NCBI GenBank assembly: GCA_013151745.1
Contig: JAADHS010000069.1
Coordinates: 1-54,708, forward strand
Length of the DNA: 54,708 nucleotides
Source: Gammaproteobacteria bacterium
GTDB lineage: Bacteria; Pseudomonadota; Gammaproteobacteria; JAADHS01
Direction: 5' to 3'
This document shows, one piece after another, positions 19,201 to 27,361 of the stretch. The notes beneath the pieces are model-generated. The model saw only the letters and a list, made by a program, of their open reading frames with translations. It was not told where the DNA came from and did no database searches. The first letter of the stretch is position 1, and each line of letters begins with the position of its first letter. Made by a program: the position numbers and the translations under genes.

Positions 19201-22200
19201 AAACCGGAAATATCAATACTACTGGTAAACCACCATTGCGGATCACCGGTGCCATCATCGTTGCCCACACCATCCGTTGCGTTATGTGCATAAATATTAT
19301 TACTGCTGGCCGCAGCGTATTCCACATCGACGTAGTCTACATTTTGTATGCCGGCGGTGACATCGAAAATATATTGACTGGTGTCGGTAGAGCGTAATTT
19401 AATTTTGCTGGCGGTAGTTTGGCCATTGAAATCCAGGATGCCATTAATAGTGTAGGTAGCGCCCCCTTTAAAGTTCAGCGTTGAGTTTGGCGTGAGATTG
19501 CTGAATGTGTTGACCGTAAACCCATCGTTGAAGGTGATCCCCGCACTTGATGCATTGCTGAGAGTTAAATCATTAAAAGCATTGCCGCTCATGGTGATAC
19601 TTTGTGCTGTAGAGCCGTCTAAAATAAGGGTTGAGTCTGTCGAAATGAAATTAGCCTGGATGGTACCTGAGCCTTGAGCTTGAATATTCAGATTTGTGCT
19701 GATGGTTATGGTGCTATTGCTGCCATCCAAACGTTTTAAAGCCGTATCATTTCCTGCGCCAACAATAAGGTTTCCTGAGATGCTTAAGTCAAAACCGGCG
19801 GTGTTATAGGTCATATCCCGATTAGGATTATCGCCAATGTATAAATATTTTCCATTATTGATGGTGATATTTCCGGTTTGGTTTACCGTCAGTCCATTAT
19901 TTGCTATTTCAATATTAGCTTCGTAACCATTAGTGAGTGTGGGTATATTTTGATTTCCTATACCAAAAAAACGTAAATCCACATTGGTGACATTGGAATT
20001 AATATCAAAAGCCAGGGAGTCCAAAGCAAACAGATAGATTTTTCTTTTGTTGACACCAAAAGTGCCTGATCCGATAGTGAGTAAATTGGCGATGGCTATA
20101 TTACTATTTACTGTGGTTGTGTTTCCGTTTTGCCCCGCCGTAAGGTTTTTGAACCCATTGGTAATTAACCATGCTGCCGTGTTGGTGTAAACCAGACTTC
20201 CTGTACCGGTCAAGATCAACGAAGCATTGCTGAAACTGGTACTGTCCATCGTGCCATCGGCTGTAAAATCACCGCCCACCGTGATCGTTGAGCCATTCGC
20301 TTTCATTTGGCTGGTTGTTGATGATTGCTCATAATTTCCTGATACCGAGAGCGCGTAGTTATTGGCCGACGTGGTATCCAGAGTTCCTGTGGTGATTGTC
20401 AGATCACCGTTAATATTCAATGTTTCATTAAGAAAAACATTATTTTGTAATGCTGAGCCGGTGTTGCTTATAACCAGGTTATTGAAGCTGTAGCCTGAAG
20501 AGGTGATAGATTGGTTAACATTGCCATCAAAGGTGACGGTCGATATCGCTGCGGTGAACATGTCGTTGTTGATCCAGTTGCCACGCACATTGATGTTGCC
20601 ACTCCCGGCATCAATTTCATTCGTCCCCCCTGAATCGGAGGCGTAAATATTAACATCACCGTTAATGGTTGCCACGGAATTATTAAGCAGTAGTTTTCCG
20701 TATTGATTATTTGAAGTACTGCCAATTTGTAACTGATTGCAAGTCAGTGACTGATTGGCGGTATCCAGAATTGATGTCCTGCCTGCACCATTGCCCATTA
20801 ATAACAACGTATTGCAACTGATATCCCCCAGTAGTATGAAATTATTATCGACACTGCCCGATGCAAGCCATAAATTCGGGTAACTGGTGCTGGTAATGTT
20901 GACCGGGTTACTCCATGGGTTATATTTGAATTGAGAATTAGATAATGTCGCCCCCGAGGTGACCAGCGGTGTACCGCCATTTTTGCCGAGTATGACGACG
21001 CCGCCTGCCACGGTACCCGTTCCCAATGTCATGATATTTGTGGCCACCATACCTCGGGTTGCCAGGATCGTCGTCGTATTACCACTGGCGGCAGCGTTGA
21101 CATTGTAAAAGCGTTTTTCAGAGGCCCACCAATTAGTGATATCAACGCTGATGGTACCACTGCCGGCGAAATCAACAGTACTGGTACCCGCATTGAATGT
21201 CCCGTTGGTATTGTCCCAATCACCGTTGACGGTCAGAGTATTGTCATCTGCGGTAATGGTACCGAGAATCTTGACATGTCGGGTCGTAACTTCACCGGCA
21301 TTCCCCGAGTCCGGACGGTAGGTGTTATTTTCTTTAATGTATAGCGTTTCTTCCAGCAGTGCTCCGGTGATATCAACCGTTAAATTATTCGCGGCATTGA
21401 CATCATAAAAAACATCTTCGTCGCCGCTAACGGAATTGTCGTATTGGCTGAGGTCAGCATTACTGAGGGTTTGATTATCATCACTGCCGATGGTCAGGTG
21501 CTCTTCAATAAGCTCGATTCCGGTCATGTTGCCTGTACCATCATATTTGGTCACCGCGACTGCTTCATTGATATCCATGGCCCCATCAATGAAGACGGTG
21601 ATGATATCACCTGAGAGCGGAGCCACATTAGAAATACTCCAGGAACCGGCTGACGTGGTGGTTGTTTGTCCTTGCAACGTACCATTAATTGCTACAGCGA
21701 TCGTACGACCATCGGCACAATTGCTCGTTTCATTTTGTTGTTTACAGGTGCCTGACAAGCTAATGGGTGTGGAAAAAATCCAGTGGGGTGACGGGTCGAC
21801 GTCATCATTATTTGAGACGCTGGTTGAGTTATTGGCAATGATATTGTTGCTTGAAGCTTCAGCATCGGTGACGTTAACATAGGAGACGGTTTGCATACCA
21901 CTGGTGACATCCAGGGTAAAACGGGTTCCTGCCACGTCACTTTGTAAAATAATTTCACTGCTGTTTGTACCATTGAGGTTCAGAGTACCCAAGACAGTAT
22001 GAGGCGAACCTGTATCGAAAGTTAGCGTTGATCCAGCCGTGGTATTAGTGAAATTGGTAGTGGTCAGGGCGTCGAGAAAACGCACGCCCGCTGTTGAGGC
22101 GTTGGTGACGATTAAATTATTGAAACTTTCGCCGCTACTCAGCACTGTTTGTGCCGCTGTACCATTTAAAAAGACGCTGGAATTGGTTGAAATTAACGTT

Positions 22201-24434
22201 GTTGTACCAGAACGAATATCGAGATGAGTACCGATGGTGACGTTGCTATTGGTTATATTGAAAATTTTGGATCCGGTGTCAGCGCCAGTACCAAGCCGAA
22301 TATAACCTCCTACATTCAGATCAAAGCCACCGGTATTGTAAGTGACGGCTCGGTTGGAAAAGCTATCCCCGTCGAGAATGAGATTATTACCCGTATTAAG
22401 GGTGATCGGGCCGCTTTGGGTGACATTGCTATTGTTGCGACTGAGGCTGATATGGCTATCGTAGCCATTGCTCAGAGGCGGGATATTTTGCGTAACATTA
22501 CCATGAAAATACAAAGTATCGATATCTACGATTGAGTTGATATCGAACGACAAGGGGTTCGGGGCACCTCTTAGATAAATATCCGGTGCATTGCCGCTCC
22601 CCGTCAAGGTTCCGGAACCGACAGTGAGCACATTTAATACGCTAAATTCGATATTGGCCTGGGTTGTGGTATTGCCGCCTTGCCCGGCTGTTAAATTATT
22701 AAAGCCATTATTCCAAGGCGAAGAGAGGTTGTTATAGGTGAGAGAACCGACCCCATTCATCACCAGAGAAGCGTTGTTATAGCCCGTATTGGAATCGCTG
22801 CCATCTGCCATAAAATGGCGACCCACGGTGAGAGTTGATGAACGGGCCTGAATTTGCCCGCCTGACTGTAAAAAATCGTTAGCGACGTTAATGGCGTAAT
22901 TGGATCCATTTTTTGTATCGAGAATGCCATCGCTTATAGTGAGATCATTGCTCACGTTTAAAATGGATTCAAGTTGGTAAATTGCCGTTCCGCCGGTATT
23001 ATTGAAATTGATATTATAAAAGTCGGCGGTGGTGGCACCACTTGAATCGACCGTTTCAGTGCCAGACCCCGCAGTGAAATTCACACTGGAGGTCCCTGCA
23101 GTGAAAATGGCATTGTTGTCCCAGGAGCCGCTCAAATTGATATTGTTACTATCCGCAATAAGTGTGCCGTTGATTTCCAGATCACGCGTGGAAACATTGC
23201 CGGAGGGTTGGTAGGTATTGCCGCTTTTGATATAGAGTCTCTCTACGGTCAATGATCCCGTTATATCGACCGTCAAATCATTCAAAGTGTTGACCTCATG
23301 AAAAATATCTCCGTCGCCGCTGACGGAATTATCGTATTGGCTGAGATCAGCATTGGTCAGGGTCTGGTTGTCATCGCTGCCGATGGTTAAGTGGTTTTCA
23401 ATCAGCTCGACTCCCGTGATGTTACCGGTGCCATCGTATTTGCTTACCGCCACGGCTTCTCTGGCATTTAATGCACCATCGATGAACACAGTAATCACAT
23501 CGCCGCTTGCTGGGGCCGTTATACCGGAAATCGTCCAGCTTCCGCTGACTATCGGTTGTGTTTGTGCTTGCAACGTACCATTAATGGCTACGCGCACTGT
23601 CCCTGTGTCAGAGCAGTTGGTTACTTGATCTACTTGCTGGCAAGTGCCAGAGAGGGTGATAGTGGCTACCGCCGCTCTGTAAGTGGTAATGGATGAAATC
23701 CACCAACGGGGTGTTGCTAATGTGGCTGTGCTGGAATAGGTTCCCGTCGAAGATACAATTTGATATTGGGTATTTAATGTCCTTAAAGGATATCCCGAAG
23801 GGGCCGATGCATTTCCAGTGCGAGGTAACAAGGGCGTGTAACCGGTGCCAGATGTGAACCCGTCGGCAATGGGGCCTTCTACACTGATGCTGCCAAAAAG
23901 CAGTTCATCTGCCAGGTTGGTATTTGTACTACCTGAGTTTGTAGAAACAACGCTTCCGCCAGCGGCGCTACTGCCATCTAGCGTTGTACTCGCACTCAGG
24001 CCAGAGAACTCATGTACACTGATGACTCGACCCCAAATCCAGGGGTGAGTGATCGTGAACGTATCCGCGGTGGTCAGCGCGGTGACATTATGTGCTGAGC
24101 AGGTGACCGAACGCATCACGGTATCATTTCTGTCAAGGTCAATCGTATAACTATTTCCCTGACTGTCACTGCAAGTCACACCCAACCCGCTTCCCTGATC
24201 TAACACCATCGTTATAATCAGGCTGTTGCCAGCGCTAACATTGGAAGAGACACTCAGAACAGAGGTCGTATTAAAAGAGGTGCTGGATGCAGAGGCGCCT
24301 TGCCCCACTGTTTGTACAAAATTAATTGCCGCCTGTGCCTGTTTACTGTCGAAAGAAATCAGTATAAAAAGCAGCAATAAAAAGAGAAATGTAATACCCC
24401 GATGCTGTGGATTGAGTGCGATTGGATTTTTCAT
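13260..24434 (-). CDS. Giant MshQ-like LamG/DUF6701 surface protein
   Basis: About 3724 residues from the ATG at 24434, chosen because it opens a clear signal peptide (MKNPIALNP then a run of F/L/I, ending SKQAQA); the frame stays open to 24509, and neither start has a good ribosome-binding site. Order: N-terminal jelly-roll-like region (to about 260); long beta-rich NGT/GSWT/DVN repeats with a 1.9-kb duplication (about 260-1740); LamG-like domains at about 1945-2160, 2340-2565, 2575-2785 and 2795-3020; and a DUF6701 region ending ATFGIFRGDDRYLDW, the tail typical of MshQ. MshQ belongs to MSHA pilus loci, and this gene lies downstream of such a locus here, but it is several times longer than usual. 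Probably secreted, with an adhesive or glycan-binding role. It is convergent with nsrR. Confidence 0.85.
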   Translation of the reverse strand: MKNPIALNPQHRGITFLFLLLLFILISFDSKQAQAAINFVQTVGQGASASSTSFNTTSVLSVSSNVSAGNSLIITMVLDQGSGLGVTCSDSQGNSYTIDLDRNDTVMRSVTCSAHNVTALTTADTFTITHPWIWGRVISVHEFSGLSASTTLDGSSAAGGSVVSTNSGSTNTNLADELLFGSISVEGPIADGFTSGTGYTPLLPRTGNASAPSGYPLRTLNTQYQIVSSTGTYSSTATLATPRWWISSITTYRAAVATITLSGTCQQVDQVTNCSDTGTVRVAINGTLQAQTQPIVSGSWTISGITAPASGDVITVFIDGALNAREAVAVSKYDGTGNITGVELIENHLTIGSDDNQTLTNADLSQYDNSVSGDGDIFHEVNTLNDLTVDITGSLTVERLYIKSGNTYQPSGNVSTRDLEINGTLIADSNNINLSGSWDNNAIFTAGTSSVNFTAGSGTETVDSSGATTADFYNINFNNTGGTAIYQLESILNVSNDLTISDGILDTKNGSNYAINVANDFLQSGGQIQARSSTLTVGRHFMADGSDSNTGYNNASLVMNGVGSLTYNNLSSPWNNGFNNLTAGQGGNTTTQANIEFSVLNVLTVGSGTLTGSGNAPDIYLRGAPNPLSFDINSIVDIDTLYFHGNVTQNIPPLSNGYDSHISLSRNNSNVTQSGPITLNTGNNLILDGDSFSNRAVTYNTGGFDLNVGGYIRLGTGADTGSKIFNITNSNVTIGTHLDIRSGTTTLISTNSSVFLNGTAAQTVLSSGESFNNLIVTNASTAGVRFLDALTTTNFTNTTAGSTLTFDTGSPHTVLGTLNLNGTNSSEIILQSDVAGTRFTLDVTSGMQTVSYVNVTDAEASSNNIIANNSTSVSNNDDVDPSPHWIFSTPISLSGTCKQQNETSNCADGRTIAVAINGTLQGQTTTTSAGSWSISNVAPLSGDIITVFIDGAMDINEAVAVTKYDGTGNMTGIELIEEHLTIGSDDNQTLSNADLSQYDNSVSGDEDVFYDVNAANNLTVDITGALLEETLYIKENNTYRPDSGNAGEVTTRHVKILGTITADDNTLTVNGDWDNTNGTFNAGTSTVDFAGSGTISVDITNWWASEKRFYNVNAAASGNTTTILATRGMVATNIMTLGTGTVAGGVVILGKNGGTPLVTSGATLSNSQFKYNPWSNPVNITSTSYPNLWLASGSVDNNFILLGDISCNTLLLMGNGAGRTSILDTANQSLTCNQLQIGSTSNNQYGKLLLNNSVATINGDVNIYASDSGGTNEIDAGSGNINVRGNWINNDMFTAAISTVTFDGNVNQSITSSGYSFNNLVISNTGSALQNNVFLNETLNINGDLTITTGTLDTTSANNYALSVSGNYEQSSTTSQMKANGSTITVGGDFTADGTMDSTSFSNASLILTGTGSLVYTNTAAWLITNGFKNLTAGQNGNTTTVNSNIAIANLLTIGSGTFGVNKRKIYLFALDSLAFDINSNVTNVDLRFFGIGNQNIPTLTNGYEANIEIANNGLTVNQTGNITINNGKYLYIGDNPNRDMTYNTAGFDLSISGNLIVGAGNDTALKRLDGSNSTITISTNLNIQAQGSGTIQANFISTDSTLILDGSTAQSITMSGNAFNDLTLSNASSAGITFNDGFTVNTFSNLTPNSTLNFKGGATYTINGILDFNGQTTASKIKLRSTDTSQYIFDVTAGIQNVDYVDVEYAAASSNNIYAHNATDGVGNDDGTGDPQWWFTSSIDISGFAFADDNEIMPLINQPIRLVIDGNNEQNLTATTDANGAYAITAGLSPGQTLLSYLDTNGATVGNTVTVGDGNPLSGFNIYQNHLVIRNDNGGTTSNADLSTAQYSDGNDMLFSVDGSDNLLADGAATELFIPSVHTYTPGGGVVTTHVDINGSLIGEANTISVSGNWDSNGGTFTSTGEVIFQGAGGIIRNAGQTFNHVDIGSGLVGHWNFDETSGTSAADGSGFGNIGTHINSPAISNNIPSVNFINDRSLSFDGIDDYIDAGTHFSLKPVDQVTVSLWAYIDSSSQWESIVANAWDNGSSESGYDLFFSNNTNGIAFRVATSSNNLFATTSVTTLQLGQWYHLAGTYDGSSIKLYVNGTLNSSVLKSGNINYSPLPSGLYIGKFQDSNESNEFDGNIDDVRIYNRALSAAEVSALASGTRAGNAYGTYTLQDPMDIDGNLDINTGTLDTHSVGNYTLNVAGNWTNKATFTANSGTVTLDGSNQTLRGDNTFYNLDKTVSSSDILTFGAGETQTINNNITLSGAPLDLLSLRSTASPLQWKLNIGSGASKAIDYVDVQDSDASGSDNSQKTISPTNSIDSDNNIDWFAYPKAYYQLDETVWGSVIDSSGFNQHGNIIGSVSPSDTNPAVTGNPGSCGYADIDANTTLLSFDAIDTGVNIESDIGNTGTINFWYKSNSNWQGGADRQLLDASTAAGKVFYLTLKSTGQLFFGIIDSVNTNLDLAGNIQNFTANTWVHIAISWDLPNNQLQIFINGSLDKTDSSYSSNGIISNLNSLYIGDNRSSYQNGNMTPNSANGAIDELRIYDEILSTSKIQSDKAATHPCNPALPAPIAEWRLNELSWDGTVNEVVDSGVNALLHGVRQGGATPTTAKSCNGATLNGSSDFLEVADNNLLDINDKLTVMGWFKADSLPGSGQLKGIIVKNLNYELYLDENGNIYWWWNNASDTSRSLTSSGVTITPGNWYHVALVYDNSGSQKIYIDGIERNSDTLAENLKTTASTLKIGATTGSTGRYFDGQIDEVRIYNAALSASQINVAMNQTYTCTADIIAYYNLDEANWGVVADNSGNNNDGSVISGVIPRNNTPVIAGNIGTCGYADIPANTSATIFDAIDTTVDINDDVGNTGTISFWYKSNTQWNDASGADRQLLDASRTNKYFYLSLDKFGILHLGLEDSSDFDIRLAGNSQNFAANTWVHLTITWDLSNDVLQIYINGSLDVSQQYITSGTLGQLDTLYLGDNRSNYFTTYMTENSANGALDEVRIYNSVLSANDIINDRDNTHPCPQYLDHFVVTHDGQGIHCAGEDVSVSAKFIDGSTYTSYIGSITLDTQSGNGTWTLTSGSGSFNDALPDDGIATYTYDISDNGVATFSLSYLSGTASIDIDSYDGFIRDDDSESNLVFSASGFTVTATALNNPPNLPIDLSIANQIAATNLNLYLAAYGATANDSTCGIIEGYTGVKNLNFWSNYSNPTSGTVTVTIEGSNIATNESASTAQNVTFTQGQAEITVNYTDVGAISIEMKDATNSDPNLPGGIKGASSTFVVKPAGFILSDIVRTSDSLANPAASGASGEKFMAAGEPFSVAVSAVNSDGDTTPNYGQETSPEAITLTPALIAPSGGATGTFSEYASGTGFDGFVSGVDTGSYKWTEVGIISLTPSVADGDYLGTGDIIGTTSNNIGRFYPSYFITTKTDGSFANICISSTPLSTPFTYLGQSFSYMSQPTITTTAKNSTGTTTVNYSNAFAKLTTGGVSLNYPSADNTQVDENGSTALTLSSLEGSLTRLDHGDGSLTFTLGAGSPDSFVYDRSAGQVAPFMADLSIQLTAVTDGEASANDLASPKDIKPAGNLQRFGRGYAQDAYGTLAQIGDSLTLNMGAQYFAGNGDWLDNTDDSCSTFSYSTPTSTEITVSASPSSAVPISNGIGNLTLSITGDSGNIGGSSQVTTNWETWLRFDLDGGGLYNDSPSATATFGIFRGDDRYLDWRETP
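19220..23660 (-). repeat. Long internal duplication in the giant gene
   Basis: The stretch encoding SGTC..C..AINGTLQ..Q, SGDVITVFIDGA, TIGSDDNQTL and ADLSQYDNSVSGD is present twice, 1893 bp (631 residues) apart: matching bases begin at 23334 and 21441. A third, shorter and more diverged copy begins near 19220 (DISGFAFADDNEI). The two main copies remain similar at the DNA level over hundreds of bases, which points to duplication within the gene. Boundaries are approximate. Confidence 0.8.
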
Positions 24435-24613
24435 AAAAGGGATAGGCGCACAAAGTCGTCTAGGGACGGAATGTCGTAATTTGTTATAAAAGATGAAATT
24501 GACTGCCAATAAAATTGGACTATTGGATATTTATCCATGACAATGAAGTGAGTCTATAATTTAAGAGTATGATTCCTTGCCTTTAAATATCGACCTGTTA
24601 TGGCTAAAGTTAA

Positions 24614-24734
24614 GTAACCGTTCAGAAGCTCCCATAAATTTCCCATTTCTTCGTTAAAAAATGATCATTTATACTTGTAAACTCATATTTTTTACCTTGA
24701 GCTGAAAAGTTTCCGGGGGTCTCTGAGCGGTTAC
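24614..24734. mobile_element. Putative IS66-type MITE, 121 bp
   Basis: Inverted ends GTAACCGTTCAGA (left) and, reverse-complemented, GTAACCGCTCAGA (right), flanked by AAAGTTAA at 24606-24613 and AAAGTTAC at 24735-24742, an 8-bp duplication with one mismatch. GTAA ends and 8-bp target duplications are typical of the IS66 family, so this is probably a non-autonomous derivative. It lies upstream of the giant MshQ-like gene, behind hipA. Nothing else recognisable is seen in the 24435-24856 stretch. Confidence 0.65.
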
Positions 24735-24856
24735 AAAGTTACTCCTATCGTTGTAAACCTTAAAAGTGCAGGCGAAGCAGGAAGCCAGAGCCGAGGATGC
24801 CGGTAGCAACCTTACGCTCTATATGCGTGGCCAACTGCGTTGTCTAGGGTTGCAAT

Positions 24857-26092
24857 TCACGCTGTCACGCTTAACCGTTTAGCGATCAGCTCGATATTGG
24901 TTTTACTCACGCCAAATTCCTTCGCAAGACGTTCCCAAGCACTCAAAGCGTGTTGCGTTTGCTCAATGATCTGGGTAATCCGCTGTAATTTCAGCTTTGC
25001 CACTTGGCCAAGCTTGATCAAATGTGCTTTTCCGGGATTTTTTCCCTCACCCATCACCATCGTGCTTTGTTCGCCTCGCGGTCCGGAGGAAAACGTCAGG
25101 TCGTAGGCCGGAGCCAGTTTCCACTCTCCCTTTTCATCCATGAGAAAGGTAAAATTTTTCGCATGATCATCGCGATTGTGTGCCAAAACATTAAACACCG
25201 CCAGTTGAAACATCTTCTCAACCTCACGCACATCACGGGTCAGAATTTCGCTCAAGGCAATCAAATCTTCATAATCCAACGAAGGGGTACGAAAATCAGA
25301 ATGAAGTAGCCCACACGCCGTATGGCAATGTAGACGACGACTGCCCTCACGGTCAAAGCGCTGTGTCGCAAAATAACCGGCGCCATGTTGCGCGGGAAAA
25401 AGATGAGACGGGGTTAGTGCAATACCGGCCTCGCGCGCCATTTGAGCATAGATATATTCAATCGCCCCGGCATCGCTCCCATCTTGCATATTAGGAAATT
25501 TTACCAGCCAGGACTCATAAGATTCATGTAAATATTTGAAACCGTGGATAATGTGCTGGCGTGCGCTATCCACACCTATCATGGCCTTGGGTCTTGCTCC
25601 GGCTGAGGAACCGTTAAGCGCCAATAGTTCTTGCAATACCTCTCCCGCATCACCTTTTAAGATGGCTTGTGCATGAGAGGCCAGCACATCAAGGTCAATT
25701 TTGGCATGGGATCCACCTGTATTGTAATCAGGCTCATAAACGAGCGCGCCCATGCCCGTATTTCCCACATATAATAGTCTATCAAGTGAGCTAAGCTGTT
25801 CGGGTAAAATTTCTTGCATACGCAATGTGCGATCCAGCAGCAGACGTCCCCAACCATCAGGTAAACTGTCATTAAACACGCCAGGAAGCCCCTCGAATAA
25901 AAACCGCTCAAAAGTCCGAACACCCGGCTGTAAGGACAAACGTAGAGGAGAGATTTCTAAATCACGCTCGATAAAAGAGAGATGGTATTCAAAGTAAATC
26001 TGTCCGTTCCGAATAGCCAGACGGCCAACCGGTAGTATATCCACTCCAAAATTCAAGCCCACTTTTACTTCCATTACCGGCGAATAACTCAT
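24857..26092 (-). CDS. hipA: HipA-type serine/threonine kinase toxin
   Basis: 411 residues, a normal full length. Seen: N-terminal domain with LEISPLRLSL and LFEGLPGVFNDSLPDGWGR; the glycine-rich loop GSSAGARPKA near 160, which holds the serine that HipA kinases autophosphorylate; the strand SWLVKF; GYFATQRFDR; the catalytic HNRDDHAKN near 305; and APAYDLTFS. HipA kinases inactivate targets such as aminoacyl-tRNA synthetases and slow growth. The start overlaps the hipB end by 4 bases, the usual coupled arrangement. All catalytic motifs are intact. It lies inside the MSHA region, where such a gene is not usual. Confidence 0.94.
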   Translation of the reverse strand: MSYSPVMEVKVGLNFGVDILPVGRLAIRNGQIYFEYHLSFIERDLEISPLRLSLQPGVRTFERFLFEGLPGVFNDSLPDGWGRLLLDRTLRMQEILPEQLSSLDRLLYVGNTGMGALVYEPDYNTGGSHAKIDLDVLASHAQAILKGDAGEVLQELLALNGSSAGARPKAMIGVDSARQHIIHGFKYLHESYESWLVKFPNMQDGSDAGAIEYIYAQMAREAGIALTPSHLFPAQHGAGYFATQRFDREGSRRLHCHTACGLLHSDFRTPSLDYEDLIALSEILTRDVREVEKMFQLAVFNVLAHNRDDHAKNFTFLMDEKGEWKLAPAYDLTFSSGPRGEQSTMVMGEGKNPGKAHLIKLGQVAKLKLQRITQIIEQTQHALSAWERLAKEFGVSKTNIELIAKRLSVTA

Positions 26093-26394
26093 TTACGCCA
26101 GCCCTTCTTCCGAGTTGTTTTTTTACTGGACTCCAGCACCTCATCAATGGATAAAAATTCCGCTTGCTCGAATTCAGTAGCCAACACGACCTGCTCCAAA
26201 ATATCTAAAACCATCAATAGTTTAAGAAAGGATTCCAAAGATATCCCTCCTTTTTGTTCAAATTTGCGTAAACTTGGCAGGCTCACACCCGAACGATTGG
26301 CCAACCCTTCTTGCGTCAGCCCTGTACTCAACCGGCGTGCACGAAGATTTTCAGCCAGCTTTTTCTGTGCTTTTGATACCGTTAATAGTGACAT
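26089..26394 (-). CDS. hipB: HipB-type antitoxin, XRE-family repressor
   Basis: 101 residues. Seen: a helix-turn-helix at about 12-65 (LAENLRARRLSTGLTQEGLA, SGVSLPSLRKFE) and a basic C-terminal tail (SSKKTTRKKGWRK) expected to contact the kinase. HipB-type antitoxins bind HipA and repress their own promoter. A perfect inverted repeat 37 bases upstream of the start is the likely operator. Coupled to hipA by a 4-base overlap. Confidence 0.9.
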   Translation of the reverse strand: MSLLTVSKAQKKLAENLRARRLSTGLTQEGLANRSGVSLPSLRKFEQKGGISLESFLKLLMVLDILEQVVLATEFEQAEFLSIDEVLESSKKTTRKKGWRK

Positions 26395-26430
26395 TATATT
26401 ATCTATATCCAGCTTATAATCAACGATACT

Positions 26431-26455
26431 AACACTATAGTATTAATATAGTGTT
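26431..26455. promoter_or_regulatory. Likely HipB operator
   Basis: Perfect 9-bp inverted repeat AACACTATA - 7 bases - TATAGTGTT, ending 37 bases upstream of the hipB start codon. It is itself AT-rich and overlaps where the -10/-35 region of hipBA should be. XRE-type antitoxins bind palindromes of this kind to repress their own operon; binding by HipB is inferred from position. Confidence 0.6.
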
Positions 26456-26670
26456 ATGCAAGGACAAAAGCCGTTCGAATAACAAAAACTGAAAAACCGA
26501 TGTTTTATTCGGTTCGGTGACCTACACTTATAATCGCCGTGGCAAGGAGCACACGATTCGCGATGTAAAATGCAGAAAGTAGCAAGAAAAAGAGCAGCGT
26601 GAAGATTTCACGACGAAATGGAGGTTAGAATATAATTATTGATGAGATGGTGCGCAGTCATTTTAAAAAA

Positions 26671-26696
26671 CCGGATAGGTGCAGGTGGCTATCCGG
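26671..26696 (-). terminator. Intrinsic terminator after the pilin gene
   Basis: Stem CCGGATAG / CTATCCGG, 10-base loop, flanked by a run of A on one side and T on the other, so it can act in both directions. On the minus strand it lies about 100 bases after the pilin stop and ends the pilin transcript before hipBA. The remaining part of 26456-26798 has no gene I can support; a short stretch near 26510-26580 looks slightly like a broken repeat-rich coding region (see rejected items). Confidence 0.85.
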
Positions 26697-26798
26697 TTTT
26701 TTAATATTTGAGCGCTATTGCATATGTGTAACAAACTGAATTTGGGCTTTTTTGTTGGTGTGTGCCAGACCTAGTTCGTCATCATCGCTAAGCTGGAC

Positions 26799-27242
26799 TT
26801 AAGTACATGTGGGCCCTGTAGCATTGTATGTTCTCACTGCCGAGACTATCGGGGCGGTATTGGCGGCTGCCGATTCGGCGTAAATAAAGCAGGCTGCACC
26901 CCTTGAAATAATCACTTGTGGAGGGGTAGTCGTATTATCATCCTGGATTGTAAAATCAGGGGAACTCAAACCGGCCAAAGGATCAATAGTGATATGATCG
27001 GGATAACCATTGACCCAAGTAACAGCAACGCCTTCGATAGTAGCCGTCGTGTTATTAATGAGCCACTGAGCATGGCTGATCGCCATAGCAGAATTGACCG
27101 CACCACGAGCACCCGCCACAGCCGCATTTTCGGCGTTTCCGGATAAATCCGCAAATTTAGGTAATGCGGTCGCTGCCAAAATACCCAGTATAACGATCAC
27201 CATAACCAGTTCGATCAATGTGAAACCTTGTTGTTTGACCAT
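26799..27242 (-). CDS. mshA: Type IV major pilin, MshA-like
   Basis: 147 residues. Seen: short leader MVKQQG followed by [16 protein letters not shown], the prepilin peptidase site and hydrophobic N-terminal helix; [17 protein letters not shown] in the helix; and two cysteines near the C-terminus (GAACFIY and GPTCT) expected to close the D-region loop. GGGAG lies before the ATG. A gap of about 120 bases from mshG suggests its own promoter. It is the only pilin in the window, whereas MSHA loci usually carry several (mshB, A, C, D, O). Length and position fit the major subunit MshA. Confidence 0.88.
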   Translation of the reverse strand: MVKQQGFTLIELVMVIVILGILAATALPKFADLSGNAENAAVAGARGAVNSAMAISHAQWLINNTTATIEGVAVTWVNGYPDHITIDPLAGLSSPDFTIQDDNTTTPPQVIISRGAACFIYAESAAANTAPIVSAVRTYNATGPTCT

Positions 27243-27361
27243 GTTTTTCTCCCAATTTTATTTTTTCACACAGATTCAATAGCACCATACTATTTTATAA
27301 ACTTATTATCGGAAGGTATAATAAAAACTTTAATTGTGTGACGGATTACTCATGTCGAATA

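Noticed and set aside
13350-24450. Many long open frames on the plus strand inside the giant gene (e.g. 15702-16112)
   Set aside because: They are antisense shadows of a repetitive coding sequence, with no start signals or known domains.
26500-26640. Possible remnant of an RHS-like gene (VTYTYNRRGKEHTIRD on the plus strand)
   Set aside because: Only about 30 codons, with stops in and around it; the YxYNxxG pattern can occur by chance, so I did not call a pseudogene.
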